A stretch of 64,000 bases of DNA from an uncultured Erythrobacter sp. (GTDB taxonomy: Bacteria; Pseudomonadota; Alphaproteobacteria; Sphingomonadales; Sphingomonadaceae), in NCBI GenBank assembly GCA_913055155.1, contig CAJXJR010000012.1, positions 1-64,000 of the forward strand, read 5' to 3'. A program made the translations under genes and the position numbers. Position 1 is the stretch's first letter; each line of letters begins with the position of its first letter. Of this stretch, positions 42,448-50,017 are shown in pieces. A model generated the notes under the pieces. That model had not been told where the DNA came from. It searched no databases and was given only the letters and a program-made list of their open reading frames with translations.

Positions 42448-42544
42448 TGACGCTCCCCTCATGGCTCGGCTGGATAGGTGCGCTCAGGCGTGCCTCCTCC
42501 CTGAACCTTGGCCGCCCCGTGCACCCCGCGCGGGGCGGTTTTTT
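42440..42544 (+). ncRNA. Candidate small regulatory RNA, suhB/MmgR-like
   Basis: A short non-coding unit between the SapC terminator and a convergent gene. From 5' to 3': a stem-loop AGGTGCGC/GCGTGCCT (42476-42483 with 42488-42495, loop TCAG, two wobble pairs); an unpaired C-rich stretch CCTCCCTGAACCTTGG; and a strong terminator hairpin with six T. Two hairpins joined by an unpaired UCCUCCCU, which can pair with Shine-Dalgarno sequences, is how I recall the alphaproteobacterial suhB/MmgR small RNA (about 77 bases). The assignment is from memory and unsearched; neighbours cpdR and N-formylglutamate amidohydrolase may also match that locus. Confidence 0.65.
42512..42544 (+). terminator. Strong intrinsic terminator of the small RNA
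   Basis: CCGCCCCG (42512-42519) pairs with CGGGGCGG (42531-42538), followed by TTTTTT. It lies five bases from the end of the convergent gene and no plus-strand gene precedes it other than the small RNA. Confidence 0.9.
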
Positions 42545-42549
42545 CTTGA

Positions 42550-43497
42550 TTATTCCGCGGCCTGGGCGAAGCCTTGCGCACCCTTTGTCACTTCATCGGC
42601 CAGCCGACGGACAAGCCCGGCTACCAGTTGCGCCACGCCATCCACCCCATCGCCGGGTTCGCGCAGGTGCGGGTCGAGATAGGTGGCGCGGCACACTTCC
42701 AGCTGCATGGCAGACAAGCCGCGTGCCGGTGCGCCATGGCGATCGAGCACGTAGCCCCCGGCATAGGGGCGATTGTGTGCCGCACGCGCGCCGTGCAGGT
42801 CGAGGTGATCCATGGCGGCGGCCACCAGGTGGCTCTCGCACGAGGCGCCGAAGCGATCGCCGATCACGAAGTCGACTGCCGCCCCCTCGCCCGTCTTGGG
42901 GCCAAGTGGCGGCATTGAATGGATGTCCAGCAACAGCGCCGCCCCCCAGCGGTCGCGAAGGCTTTCCAGCATTTGCGAAAGGGCGAGGTGATAGGGCGCG
43001 TGGACCTGTTCGATCCGCTGCGCCAGGTCCGCTGCGGGCAGGCGCTGGCGCCACAGTTCGCCCAGCCCCGGCAAGCGGCGCGGCACCAACCCCAGGCCGC
43101 TGCGCGAGCGGCGCCCTGCCGCCAGCCGTGAACGCACGCCGCCGCTGCGCGGGCCCGATACCATGTCCCAGTCGACATCCTCTGGCGAGCGGTTGAGGTC
43201 GATCATCGCGCGCGGGGCATTGGCCACCAGCAGCGCTGCGCCGGTGGCCTGCGCCACTTCGCGCGCGACCAGGTCGACATAGCGATCTTCCAGCCGCGGT
43301 GCCGCCTCGACCGGGTGGCGCATCGCTTTCACAAGGTTGGCGGGATAGTCGCGGCCCGCGTGGGGCACGGCGATCAGCACGGGAATCGCCAGCTTCCTTG
43401 GCCGCTGCAGCACGTAGGCCGGCTGCCCTTCCCCGCCGGGGATCAGGCCGCCTTCCTGCACTTGCGAATCGAGGGAAACGGGTTTGCGCGTGCTCAT
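42550..43497 (-). CDS. N-formylglutamate amidohydrolase family protein
   Basis: A 315-residue protein: VLIAVPHAGRDYP near residue 40, APRAMIDLNRSPEDVDWD (about 94-111), LLLDIHSMPP and DRFGASCESH are typical of the HutG-type N-formylglutamate amidohydrolase fold, a zinc-dependent carboxypeptidase-like enzyme. In histidine degradation it releases formate and glutamate; no other hut gene is visible, so it may act on other formyl-amino acids. Convergent with the small RNA, divergent from cpdR. Confidence 0.85.
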   Translation of the reverse strand: MSTRKPVSLDSQVQEGGLIPGGEGQPAYVLQRPRKLAIPVLIAVPHAGRDYPANLVKAMRHPVEAAPRLEDRYVDLVAREVAQATGAALLVANAPRAMIDLNRSPEDVDWDMVSGPRSGGVRSRLAAGRRSRSGLGLVPRRLPGLGELWRQRLPAADLAQRIEQVHAPYHLALSQMLESLRDRWGAALLLDIHSMPPLGPKTGEGAAVDFVIGDRFGASCESHLVAAAMDHLDLHGARAAHNRPYAGGYVLDRHGAPARGLSAMQLEVCRATYLDPHLREPGDGVDGVAQLVAGLVRRLADEVTKGAQGFAQAAE

Positions 43498-43664
43498 CTG
43501 CCCTATTGCTGGCGGTGAACGCCCTCGCTGTCAAAGTCGCGCCCCGCCCCTACCCCAAAAGGCCCCTGTCCCAATGCTGGGCAGTCGGCACGTGGATGCA
43601 GATTTTTAACACGAATGTGCGTAGAGGTTTCCATCACTCACATTGACGGGAAGAGACAAGAAGC

Positions 43665-44039
43665 ATGATCCGGATCCTGCTGGCCGAAGACGACACTGCG
43701 ATGCGCACCTACCTGGCCCGGGCGCTCGAACAGGCTGGCTATTCAGTCATGGCGGTTTCGTGCGGCACCGAAGCGCTGCCGCTGCTTGAAACCGAGATTT
43801 ACGACCTGCTGCTGTCCGACATCGTCATGCCTGAAATGGACGGGATCGAACTGGCCCAACGGTGTAACGAGCTGAGCCCGTCGACCAAGGTGATGTTCAT
43901 CACCGGCTTTGCCGCAGTGGCGCTGAAAGCGAACCGCGAAACGCCGCAGGCAAAGATGCTGTCCAAGCCCTTCCACCTGAAGGACCTGGTGCTGGAAGTG
44001 GAACGCATGTTCGAGGACAGCGCGGCACTTTCCGTCTGA
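43665..44039 (+). CDS. cpdR: Single-domain response regulator CpdR
   Basis: A 124-residue receiver domain without an output domain. The phospho-acceptor is Asp52 in LLLSDIVMPEMDG; the acidic pair EDD at 8-10 and the Lys of LSKPFHLKDL complete the site. In Caulobacter unphosphorylated CpdR brings ClpXP to the pole and primes substrates such as CtrA-pathway proteins. The same role here is inferred from close similarity across the whole length. ATG at 43665 follows AAGAAGC. Confidence 0.92.
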   Translation: MIRILLAEDDTAMRTYLARALEQAGYSVMAVSCGTEALPLLETEIYDLLLSDIVMPEMDGIELAQRCNELSPSTKVMFITGFAAVALKANRETPQAKMLSKPFHLKDLVLEVERMFEDSAALSV

Positions 44040-44052
44040 ACAGTTTTAGCCT

Positions 44053-44081
44053 CTTGCGAAACGACCGATGCGGCGCTAGAT
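44053..44081 (+). promoter_or_regulatory. Putative tRNA-Val promoter
   Basis: CTTGCG (44053-44058), 17 bases, CTAGAT (44076-44081). Transcription would begin near 44088, 40 bases before the tRNA. Confidence 0.55.
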
Positions 44082-44127
44082 GGCCCGCCTGCCGGGCGTT
44101 CGACGCGCGGCAAATCCCGAATGGTGC

Positions 44128-44202
44128 GGGCGTATAGCTCAGTGGTAGAGCACTATGTTGACATCGTAGGGGTCCCAAGTTCGAACCTTGGTACGCCCAC
44201 CA
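44128..44202 (+). tRNA. tRNA-Val (anticodon GAC)
   Basis: Full cloverleaf: acceptor GGGCGTA with TACGCCC, D-arm GCTC-AGTGGTA-GAGC, anticodon stem CTATG/CGTAG with loop TTGACAT (anticodon GAC at 44159-44161), T-arm CCAAG-TTCGAAC-CTTGG, and an encoded ACCA end (44199-44202). It reads GUC, and possibly GUU by wobble. Confidence 0.96.
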
Positions 44203-44235
44203 TTCGCGGCTCTTTTTCCTGACAACCCGACCCGA

Positions 44236-44673
44236 CTATTTGTCCTTCCGGGCAAGGTGCTGGCGCGACATCGCCTCGATGCTTTCAAGCTCCGAAATGG
44301 TCTGGTTGATCGCCTCGCGCTGCTGGCGCAGTTCGGCCAGCCGTTCCTGCGTTGCCTCCAACATCAGCTTGGCTTGCACCACCTGATCGGGATCATGGTC
44401 GTAAAGACTCAGGAATTCGCCGATCTCGCGAATGCTGAAACCCAATCGCTTGCCGCGCAGGATCAGTTGCATGCGGCCCATCTCGCGCCGCGAATAGACG
44501 CGCATGGAGCCCACGCGGGCAGGCTGGATCAGGCCCTTGTCTTCGTAGAAGCGCAAGGTTCGCTGGGTGACGCCCAGCGCTTTGGATGCCTCGGCGATGC
44601 TCTTCAGGTCACCCTGCTTCATGTCCTCGAAGCCGGGCAGCTCGCCGGCGATCCGGTCTTGCTGTTCGGTCAT
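44236..44673 (-). CDS. MerR family regulator of fatty-acid degradation
   Basis: A 145-residue protein. A winged helix-turn-helix near residues 24-50 (IAEASKALGVTQRTLRFYEDKGLI) is followed by the wing and a dimer coiled coil rich in Glu, Gln and Arg (RLAELRQQREAINQTISELE). No Cys metal site is visible, so an acyl-CoA or other small ligand is more likely than a metal. Its start overlaps the fadD stop as ATGA, placing it in the fadD transcript next to the divergent thiolase operon. A candidate target is the palindrome at 46451-46464. LiuR-type regulators of acyl-CoA catabolism are a reasonable comparison. Confidence 0.85.
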   Translation of the reverse strand: MTEQQDRIAGELPGFEDMKQGDLKSIAEASKALGVTQRTLRFYEDKGLIQPARVGSMRVYSRREMGRMQLILRGKRLGFSIREIGEFLSLYDHDPDQVVQAKLMLEATQERLAELRQQREAINQTISELESIEAMSRQHLARKDK

Positions 44674-46388
44674 GTCTGTTCCCCATCGGCCGCCTTGGCT
44701 GCCTCGGCTTTGGCCTTTTCCTCTGCCACCAGCGCCTTCTTCTCCAGCTTGCCGACCAGCGTCTTGGGCAGCTCGTCACGGAATTCGTAGGCGTCGGGCA
44801 TTTCGATGGGGCTCAGCCGCATCTTGAGGAATTCGTTGAGCTGTCCTGCATCCAGTTCATCGCCCTCGTGCAGGGCGATGAACAGCTTGGGCGCTTCGCC
44901 GCGGTATTCGTCGGGAATGCCGATGGCGATCGCCTCTTTCACGGCCGGGTGTTCGTAAGCCGCGTCCTCGATCACGCGCGGATAGACATTGTAGCCGCTG
45001 CACAAGATCAGATCCTTGATGCGATCGACGATGAAAAGGTAGCCGTCCTCGTCGAGATAGCCGATGTCGCCCGTGCGCAGCGCGCCGTCGACGAAAGTCT
45101 CCTCGGTTGCTCCGGGGCGGTTCCAGTAGCCTTTCATTACTTGCGGGCCGCGCGCGCAGATCTCGCCGCGCTCGCCCTGGGGCAGCACTTCCCCGGTCTC
45201 GGGATTGCGAATCTCCACCACGGTGTGCGGGAAAGCGGGCCCGGCAGAATTTTCCTTTACCGGCTCGCGTCCCAGCAGCGGGTTGCTGGTAATGATGGGG
45301 CTGGCTTCGGTCAGGCCGTACCCTTCCGCCACGGGCGATCCGGTGCGCGCCTCGAACGCCTTGCGCACGTCCAGCGGCAGCGGGGCGCCGCCCGAAATGC
45401 TGGTGCGCACGGCGCGCAGGTCGGGCACCTTGTCGTCAGGCAGCGATCCGATGGCGTTGTAGATCGTCGGCACACCAAACAGCTGCGTCGGCGGCTTGCG
45501 CCTGATGGTGGCCAGCACCTCGTCCATCTCGAAACGCGGCAGCAGCACCAGTTCGGCGGCGATCTCCACCCCGAAATTCAGCACGCAGGTCAGCGCGAAG
45601 ACGTGGAACAGCGGCAGCACGCCAAGCGTACGCTCCTGGATGTTGCGCTCTTCGCCCACGTGCAGCAGCATCTGCGCGGAATTGCCCGCCAGGTTTGCAT
45701 GGGTGAGCATGGCACCCTTTGGCCGCCCGGTCGTTCCCCCTGTATATTGCAGGACTGCAACGTCATGCGGATCCTGCTGCACGGTGCGGAGATTGGCCTG
45801 ATGCGCGGCGAGCTCGCTGTAGTCGGAATAGGTGATACCGGGGCGCTTGCTGGCGAGCGACGAGCGCTTGAGCGTGCGCAGGCCAAGGCTTTTCCAGAAC
45901 GGCAGCACGTCCGCCATCGAACACAGGACAATGCGCTCCATCGCGCTGTCTTCCGCGCCCCAGGCGTTGGCAACCTTGGCGTGCAGCGCCTCAAGGTCGG
46001 GCACGGCGACCATCTTGGCGCCGGAATTGGTGATGAGGAATTCGACCTCGCTGTCGGAATAGAGCGGGTTCAGCTGCACCACGATACCGCCCGCGCGCAG
46101 CACGGCGTAATAGAGGATGACCGAATAGGGCGTGTTTGGCAGGCACAGGCCGAATCGGTCGTCCTTCTCGAAGCCCAACGCCTGCAGCCCGGTGGCGACT
46201 CGCTCCACCTCCCGGCCCAACTCGCCATATGTCCATTCGCGTCCGAGGAAGTCGATCGCGACCCGGTCGGGAAATTTCGTGATGGCGCGGTCAAAGGCTT
46301 CGGTAAGCAGCCGCGGGCGCAGGTTTCCCTGCGCGTCCAGGATCCGGGAGGGATCGAGCGGGTGAGAAACCACCGCCGCCTCGGTCAT
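44670..46388 (-). CDS. fadD: Long-chain fatty-acid-CoA ligase
   Basis: Activates fatty acids to acyl-CoA for beta-oxidation. 572 residues with the AMP-binding motif YTGGTTGRPKGAML (about 210-223), ATP-binding GYGLTEASP, and the C-terminal RTGDIGYLDEDGYLFIVDRIKDLI. AAGGA precedes the ATG. Transcribed divergently from the thiolase-fadN-fadE genes and followed by the MerR regulator in one unit. Confidence 0.92.
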   Translation of the reverse strand: MTEAAVVSHPLDPSRILDAQGNLRPRLLTEAFDRAITKFPDRVAIDFLGREWTYGELGREVERVATGLQALGFEKDDRFGLCLPNTPYSVILYYAVLRAGGIVVQLNPLYSDSEVEFLITNSGAKMVAVPDLEALHAKVANAWGAEDSAMERIVLCSMADVLPFWKSLGLRTLKRSSLASKRPGITYSDYSELAAHQANLRTVQQDPHDVAVLQYTGGTTGRPKGAMLTHANLAGNSAQMLLHVGEERNIQERTLGVLPLFHVFALTCVLNFGVEIAAELVLLPRFEMDEVLATIRRKPPTQLFGVPTIYNAIGSLPDDKVPDLRAVRTSISGGAPLPLDVRKAFEARTGSPVAEGYGLTEASPIITSNPLLGREPVKENSAGPAFPHTVVEIRNPETGEVLPQGERGEICARGPQVMKGYWNRPGATEETFVDGALRTGDIGYLDEDGYLFIVDRIKDLILCSGYNVYPRVIEDAAYEHPAVKEAIAIGIPDEYRGEAPKLFIALHEGDELDAGQLNEFLKMRLSPIEMPDAYEFRDELPKTLVGKLEKKALVAEEKAKAEAAKAADGEQT

Positions 46389-46448
46389 GAAACATCCTTT
46401 CCTTATCAGCGCAGTGTCAGCGTCAAACTGCGCCTTGATTTGTGCTTG

Positions 46449-46479
46449 CTTGACGTATACGTCAGGCTACAGACTATAT
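46449..46479 (+). promoter_or_regulatory. MerR-type promoter with palindromic operator
   Basis: CTTGAC (46449-46454) and CTATAT (46474-46479) are ideal alphaproteobacterial hexamers but are 19 bases apart, the overlong spacing that MerR regulators correct by twisting DNA. TGACGTATACGTCA (46451-46464) is a perfect 14-base palindrome, part of a 20-base imperfect one (46448-46467), shifted toward the -35. Likely control site for the thiolase operon, and possibly also the divergent fadD. Confidence 0.7.
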
Positions 46480-46533
46480 CGTAACCATTCGGCGCAAAAG
46501 GTCAACGCGCGAGAAGAAAGGCAAAACAGAACC

Positions 46534-47670
46534 ATGAGTGATGTCGTCATTGCAGGATATGCCCGCTCCCCGTTCCACCTCGCTCATAAGGGTGCCCTGG
46601 CCAAGGTGCGCCCGGACGATCTCGCCGCGAACACGATCCTCGGCCTGATCGAGCGCACCGGCGTGAACCCGGAAGATATCGAGGACCTGCTGATGGGTTG
46701 CGCCTTCCCCGAAGGCGAACAGGGATTCAACATCGCGCGCCTGGTGGTGCTGCTGGCAGACCTGCCGCTGGGCATCGGCGGCATGACGCTGAACCGGTTC
46801 TGCGGCTCCTCGATGAGCTCGATCCACTATGCCGCCGGCCAGATTGCTTGCGGCGCGGGCGAAGTGTTCATTGCCGCGGGCGTCGAATCGATGAGCCGCG
46901 TACCGATGACCGGCTTCAACCCCATGCCCAACCCCGCGCTGGCCGAAAAGAGCGCGGCCTATGTCGGCATGGGTGACACCGCAGAGAACGTGGCAAAGAA
47001 GTACGGCCTCAGCCGCGAAGAGCAGGAAGCCTTCGCCCTGAAGAGCCAGGAAAAGGCCGCTGCCGCGATCGAAGCGGGCAAATACAAGGACGAGATCGTC
47101 CCCTACACCCTGCCCGACGGCACCGTGGTGGATGCCGACGGCACCCCGCGCCCCGGCACCACGGCGGAAGCGCTGGCCGGCCTGAAACTGGCCTTCGACG
47201 AGAACGGCACGGTTACCGCCGGCACCTCCTCCCCGCTGACCGACGGCGCGACCGCCGTACTGGTGTGCAGCGCGGACTATGCCGCGAAGAACAACCTGAA
47301 GGTGATGGCGAAGCTCAAGTCGATGGCGATTTCCGGCTGCGCGCCCGAAATCATGGGCATCGGCCCTGTCGGTGCCAGCCAGAAGGCGCTGGAACGTGCC
47401 GGCCTGACCATCGACGATATCGACATCGTGGAGCTGAACGAAGCCTTTGCCAGCCAGTCGATCGCCACCGTGCGTGACCTGGGCATCGACGAGGCCAAGC
47501 TGAACGTGGACGGCGGCGCCATCGCCATCGGCCACCCGCTTGGCGCCACCGGCGCACGCATCGTCGGCAAGGCGGCTGCCCTGCTGCAGCGTGAAGGCAA
47601 GAAATACTCGCTCTCCACCCAGTGCATCGGTGGTGGCCAGGGCATCGCGACGATCCTGGAGAACGCATAA
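46534..47670 (+). CDS. fadA: Acetyl-CoA acyltransferase (3-ketoacyl-CoA thiolase)
   Basis: Cleaves 3-ketoacyl-CoA to acetyl-CoA and a shortened acyl-CoA. A 378-residue thiolase: active-site Cys in NRFCGSSMSSIH (near residue 90), GGAIAIGHPLGATGARI, and the second Cys in STQCIGGGQGIA. ATG at 46534 is 48 bases from the expected transcription start. Its stop overlaps the next start (TAATG), so translation is coupled. Confidence 0.95.
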   Translation: MSDVVIAGYARSPFHLAHKGALAKVRPDDLAANTILGLIERTGVNPEDIEDLLMGCAFPEGEQGFNIARLVVLLADLPLGIGGMTLNRFCGSSMSSIHYAAGQIACGAGEVFIAAGVESMSRVPMTGFNPMPNPALAEKSAAYVGMGDTAENVAKKYGLSREEQEAFALKSQEKAAAAIEAGKYKDEIVPYTLPDGTVVDADGTPRPGTTAEALAGLKLAFDENGTVTAGTSSPLTDGATAVLVCSADYAAKNNLKVMAKLKSMAISGCAPEIMGIGPVGASQKALERAGLTIDDIDIVELNEAFASQSIATVRDLGIDEAKLNVDGGAIAIGHPLGATGARIVGKAAALLQREGKKYSLSTQCIGGGQGIATILENA

Positions 47671-50000
47671 TGGCTGACGCAACCATCAACAAAGTCTGCG
47701 TGATCGGCGCTGGCACGATGGGTGCCGGTATCGCCGCCCAGATCGCCAACGCCGGCGTACCCGTACTGCTGCTGGATATCGTTCCCAAAGACGGCGACAA
47801 CCGCAATGCGATTGCCGAAGGCGCGGTCAAGAAGATGCTCAAGACCGACCCGGCCCCGTTCATGGGCAAGCGCGCGGCCAGGCTGGTCGAGACCGGCAAT
47901 ATCGAGGACGACCTTGGCAAGGTGGCCGAGTGCGACTGGATCGTTGAGGCGATCATCGAACGGCTCGACATCAAACAGGATCTCTACGCCAAGCTGGAGG
48001 ACGTGCGCACGCCGGGCACGGCGGTGTCTTCCAACACCTCCACGATCCCGCTGGAACAGCTGACCGATGGGCGCAGCGACCAGTTCAAGCAGGATTTCCT
48101 CATCACCCACTTCTTCAATCCGCCGCGCTACATGCGGCTGATCGAACTGGTGGCGGGGCCGAAGACCAAGCCCGCCACGCTGGAAATGGTGCGCGATTTC
48201 GTTGACCGGAAGCTGGGCAAGACCCCGGTGGATGCCGAGGATTCGCCCGGCTTCATCGCCAACCGCATCGGCACCTTCTGGATCCAGCAGGCCGTCAATT
48301 CCGCTTTCGACATGGGCATCACCGTGGAAGAGGCCGACGAGATCGGCGGACGGCCCATGGGCGTGCCCAAGACCGGTATCTTCGGCCTGATCGACCTTAT
48401 TGGCATCGACCTGATGCCGCACCTGATGCAGTCGCTGACCAGCACCCTGCCGGCAGAAGACTGGTACCAGAAGATCGCCCGCAGCGAGAAGCTGATCGAG
48501 GACATGATTGCCGAGGGCTATACCGGTCGCAAGGGCAAGGGTGGCTTCTATCGCATCAACCGCGAAGGCGGGGGCAAGGTGAAGGAAGCCAAGGACCTCA
48601 AGTCCGGCGAATACCGCCCGGCCGCGCGTCCCGGCCTGGTGCGCGGATCGGCTGCAAAGGGTGACCTGGCAAAGCTGATTTCGCTGCCCGGCAAGGCTGG
48701 CGAATACGCCTGGGCGGTGCTGGGCCCCACCCTTTCCTACGCTGCCAGCATCGTGCCCGAAGCCACCGCCACCGTGGTGGGCGTGGATGACGCGATGAAG
48801 CTGGGCTACAACTGGAAGTTCGGCCCGTTCGAGATGATCGACAAGATCGGGGCGGCCAAGCTGGTCGAGCGGCTGGAAGCCGACAACATGCCGGTGCCGG
48901 AAATCCTCAAGATGGCAGGCGACCGCAGCTTCTACCGGATCGAGGACGGCAAGCGCCAGTACCTGGGCACCGATGGCGAATATCACGACATCGTGCGCCC
49001 GGAAGGCGTGCTGATGCTGGAAGACATCAAGCTCTCCAGCCAGCCGCTGCTCAAGAACGGCTCTGCCGCACTGTGGGACGTTGGCGACGGCGTGGTGGCG
49101 CTGGAATTCACCGGCAAGATGAACGCGCTGGACGAGCAGGTGATGAAGCTGATCCAGAAGGCCATCCCGCTGGTGAAGCAGGATTACAAGGCGCTGGTCG
49201 TATACAACGAAGGCTCCAATTTCTCTGCCGGGGCCAACCTTGGCCTGGCCATGTTCGCGCTGAATATCGCGGCATGGGGCGAAGTGGAGAAGCTCGTGAA
49301 AGGCGGGCAGGATGCCTACAAGGCGCTGAAATACGCCCCCTTCCCTGTCGTCTCAGCCCCGTTTGGCATGACGCTGGGGGGCGGCTGCGAGATCTGCCTC
49401 AATTCCGATGCCATCCAGGCCCATGCAGAGACGTATATCGGCCTTGTCGAAACCGGCGTTGGCATCGTGCCCGGCTGGGGTGGCTGCGGCGAGATGATCT
49501 CTCGCTCGGAAGCAAACCCGCGCCAGCCCAAGGGCCCGATGCCCGCCGTCTCCAAGGTGTTCGAAATCGTCTCCACCGCCACGGTCGCCAAGTCGGCCGC
49601 CGAGGCGAAGGACCTGGGGTTCCTGCGCAAGGACGACGGCGTCACCATGAACCGCGACCGCCTGCTGCACGATGCCAAGCAGCGCGCGCTGGCCATGGTC
49701 GATGGCTACCAGGCTCCGGAAAAGCCGGAGTATCGCCTGCCCGGCCCCACCGGCAAGGCGGCGCTTATGCTGGCGGTCGACAGCTTCCGCAAGCGCGGCA
49801 TCGCCACCCCGCATGACGAGGTGGTGGCCGGCGAGCTTGCCACTGTGCTGACAGGCGGCGATACCGATGTCACCGAAGTGGTGAGCGAAGCCGACATGCT
49901 GAAGCTGGAGCGCGAGGCGTTCATGCGTCTTGTCCGTAACCCCAATTCGCAGGCCCGGGTCGAGCACATGCTCGAAACCGGCAAGCCGCTGCGCAACTGA
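47670..50000 (+). CDS. Multifunctional 3-hydroxyacyl-CoA dehydrogenase/enoyl-CoA hydratase (FadN-like)
   Basis: A 776-residue beta-oxidation enzyme with the dehydrogenase first: NAD-binding VIGAGTMGAGIAAQI (about 10-24), HFFNPPRYMRLIE, then a C-terminal 3HCDH part, and the enoyl-CoA hydratase fold from about residue 460 (NFSAGANLGL, ETGVGIVPGWGGC). This order, reversed from E. coli FadB, matches the Bacillus FadN type. Order fadA-fadN-fadE parallels Bacillus fadNAE. Overlaps fadA by one base. Confidence 0.92.
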   Translation: MADATINKVCVIGAGTMGAGIAAQIANAGVPVLLLDIVPKDGDNRNAIAEGAVKKMLKTDPAPFMGKRAARLVETGNIEDDLGKVAECDWIVEAIIERLDIKQDLYAKLEDVRTPGTAVSSNTSTIPLEQLTDGRSDQFKQDFLITHFFNPPRYMRLIELVAGPKTKPATLEMVRDFVDRKLGKTPVDAEDSPGFIANRIGTFWIQQAVNSAFDMGITVEEADEIGGRPMGVPKTGIFGLIDLIGIDLMPHLMQSLTSTLPAEDWYQKIARSEKLIEDMIAEGYTGRKGKGGFYRINREGGGKVKEAKDLKSGEYRPAARPGLVRGSAAKGDLAKLISLPGKAGEYAWAVLGPTLSYAASIVPEATATVVGVDDAMKLGYNWKFGPFEMIDKIGAAKLVERLEADNMPVPEILKMAGDRSFYRIEDGKRQYLGTDGEYHDIVRPEGVLMLEDIKLSSQPLLKNGSAALWDVGDGVVALEFTGKMNALDEQVMKLIQKAIPLVKQDYKALVVYNEGSNFSAGANLGLAMFALNIAAWGEVEKLVKGGQDAYKALKYAPFPVVSAPFGMTLGGGCEICLNSDAIQAHAETYIGLVETGVGIVPGWGGCGEMISRSEANPRQPKGPMPAVSKVFEIVSTATVAKSAAEAKDLGFLRKDDGVTMNRDRLLHDAKQRALAMVDGYQAPEKPEYRLPGPTGKAALMLAVDSFRKRGIATPHDEVVAGELATVLTGGDTDVTEVVSEADMLKLEREAFMRLVRNPNSQARVEHMLETGKPLRN

Positions 50001-50017
50001 TAGAGAGGATTTGTACC

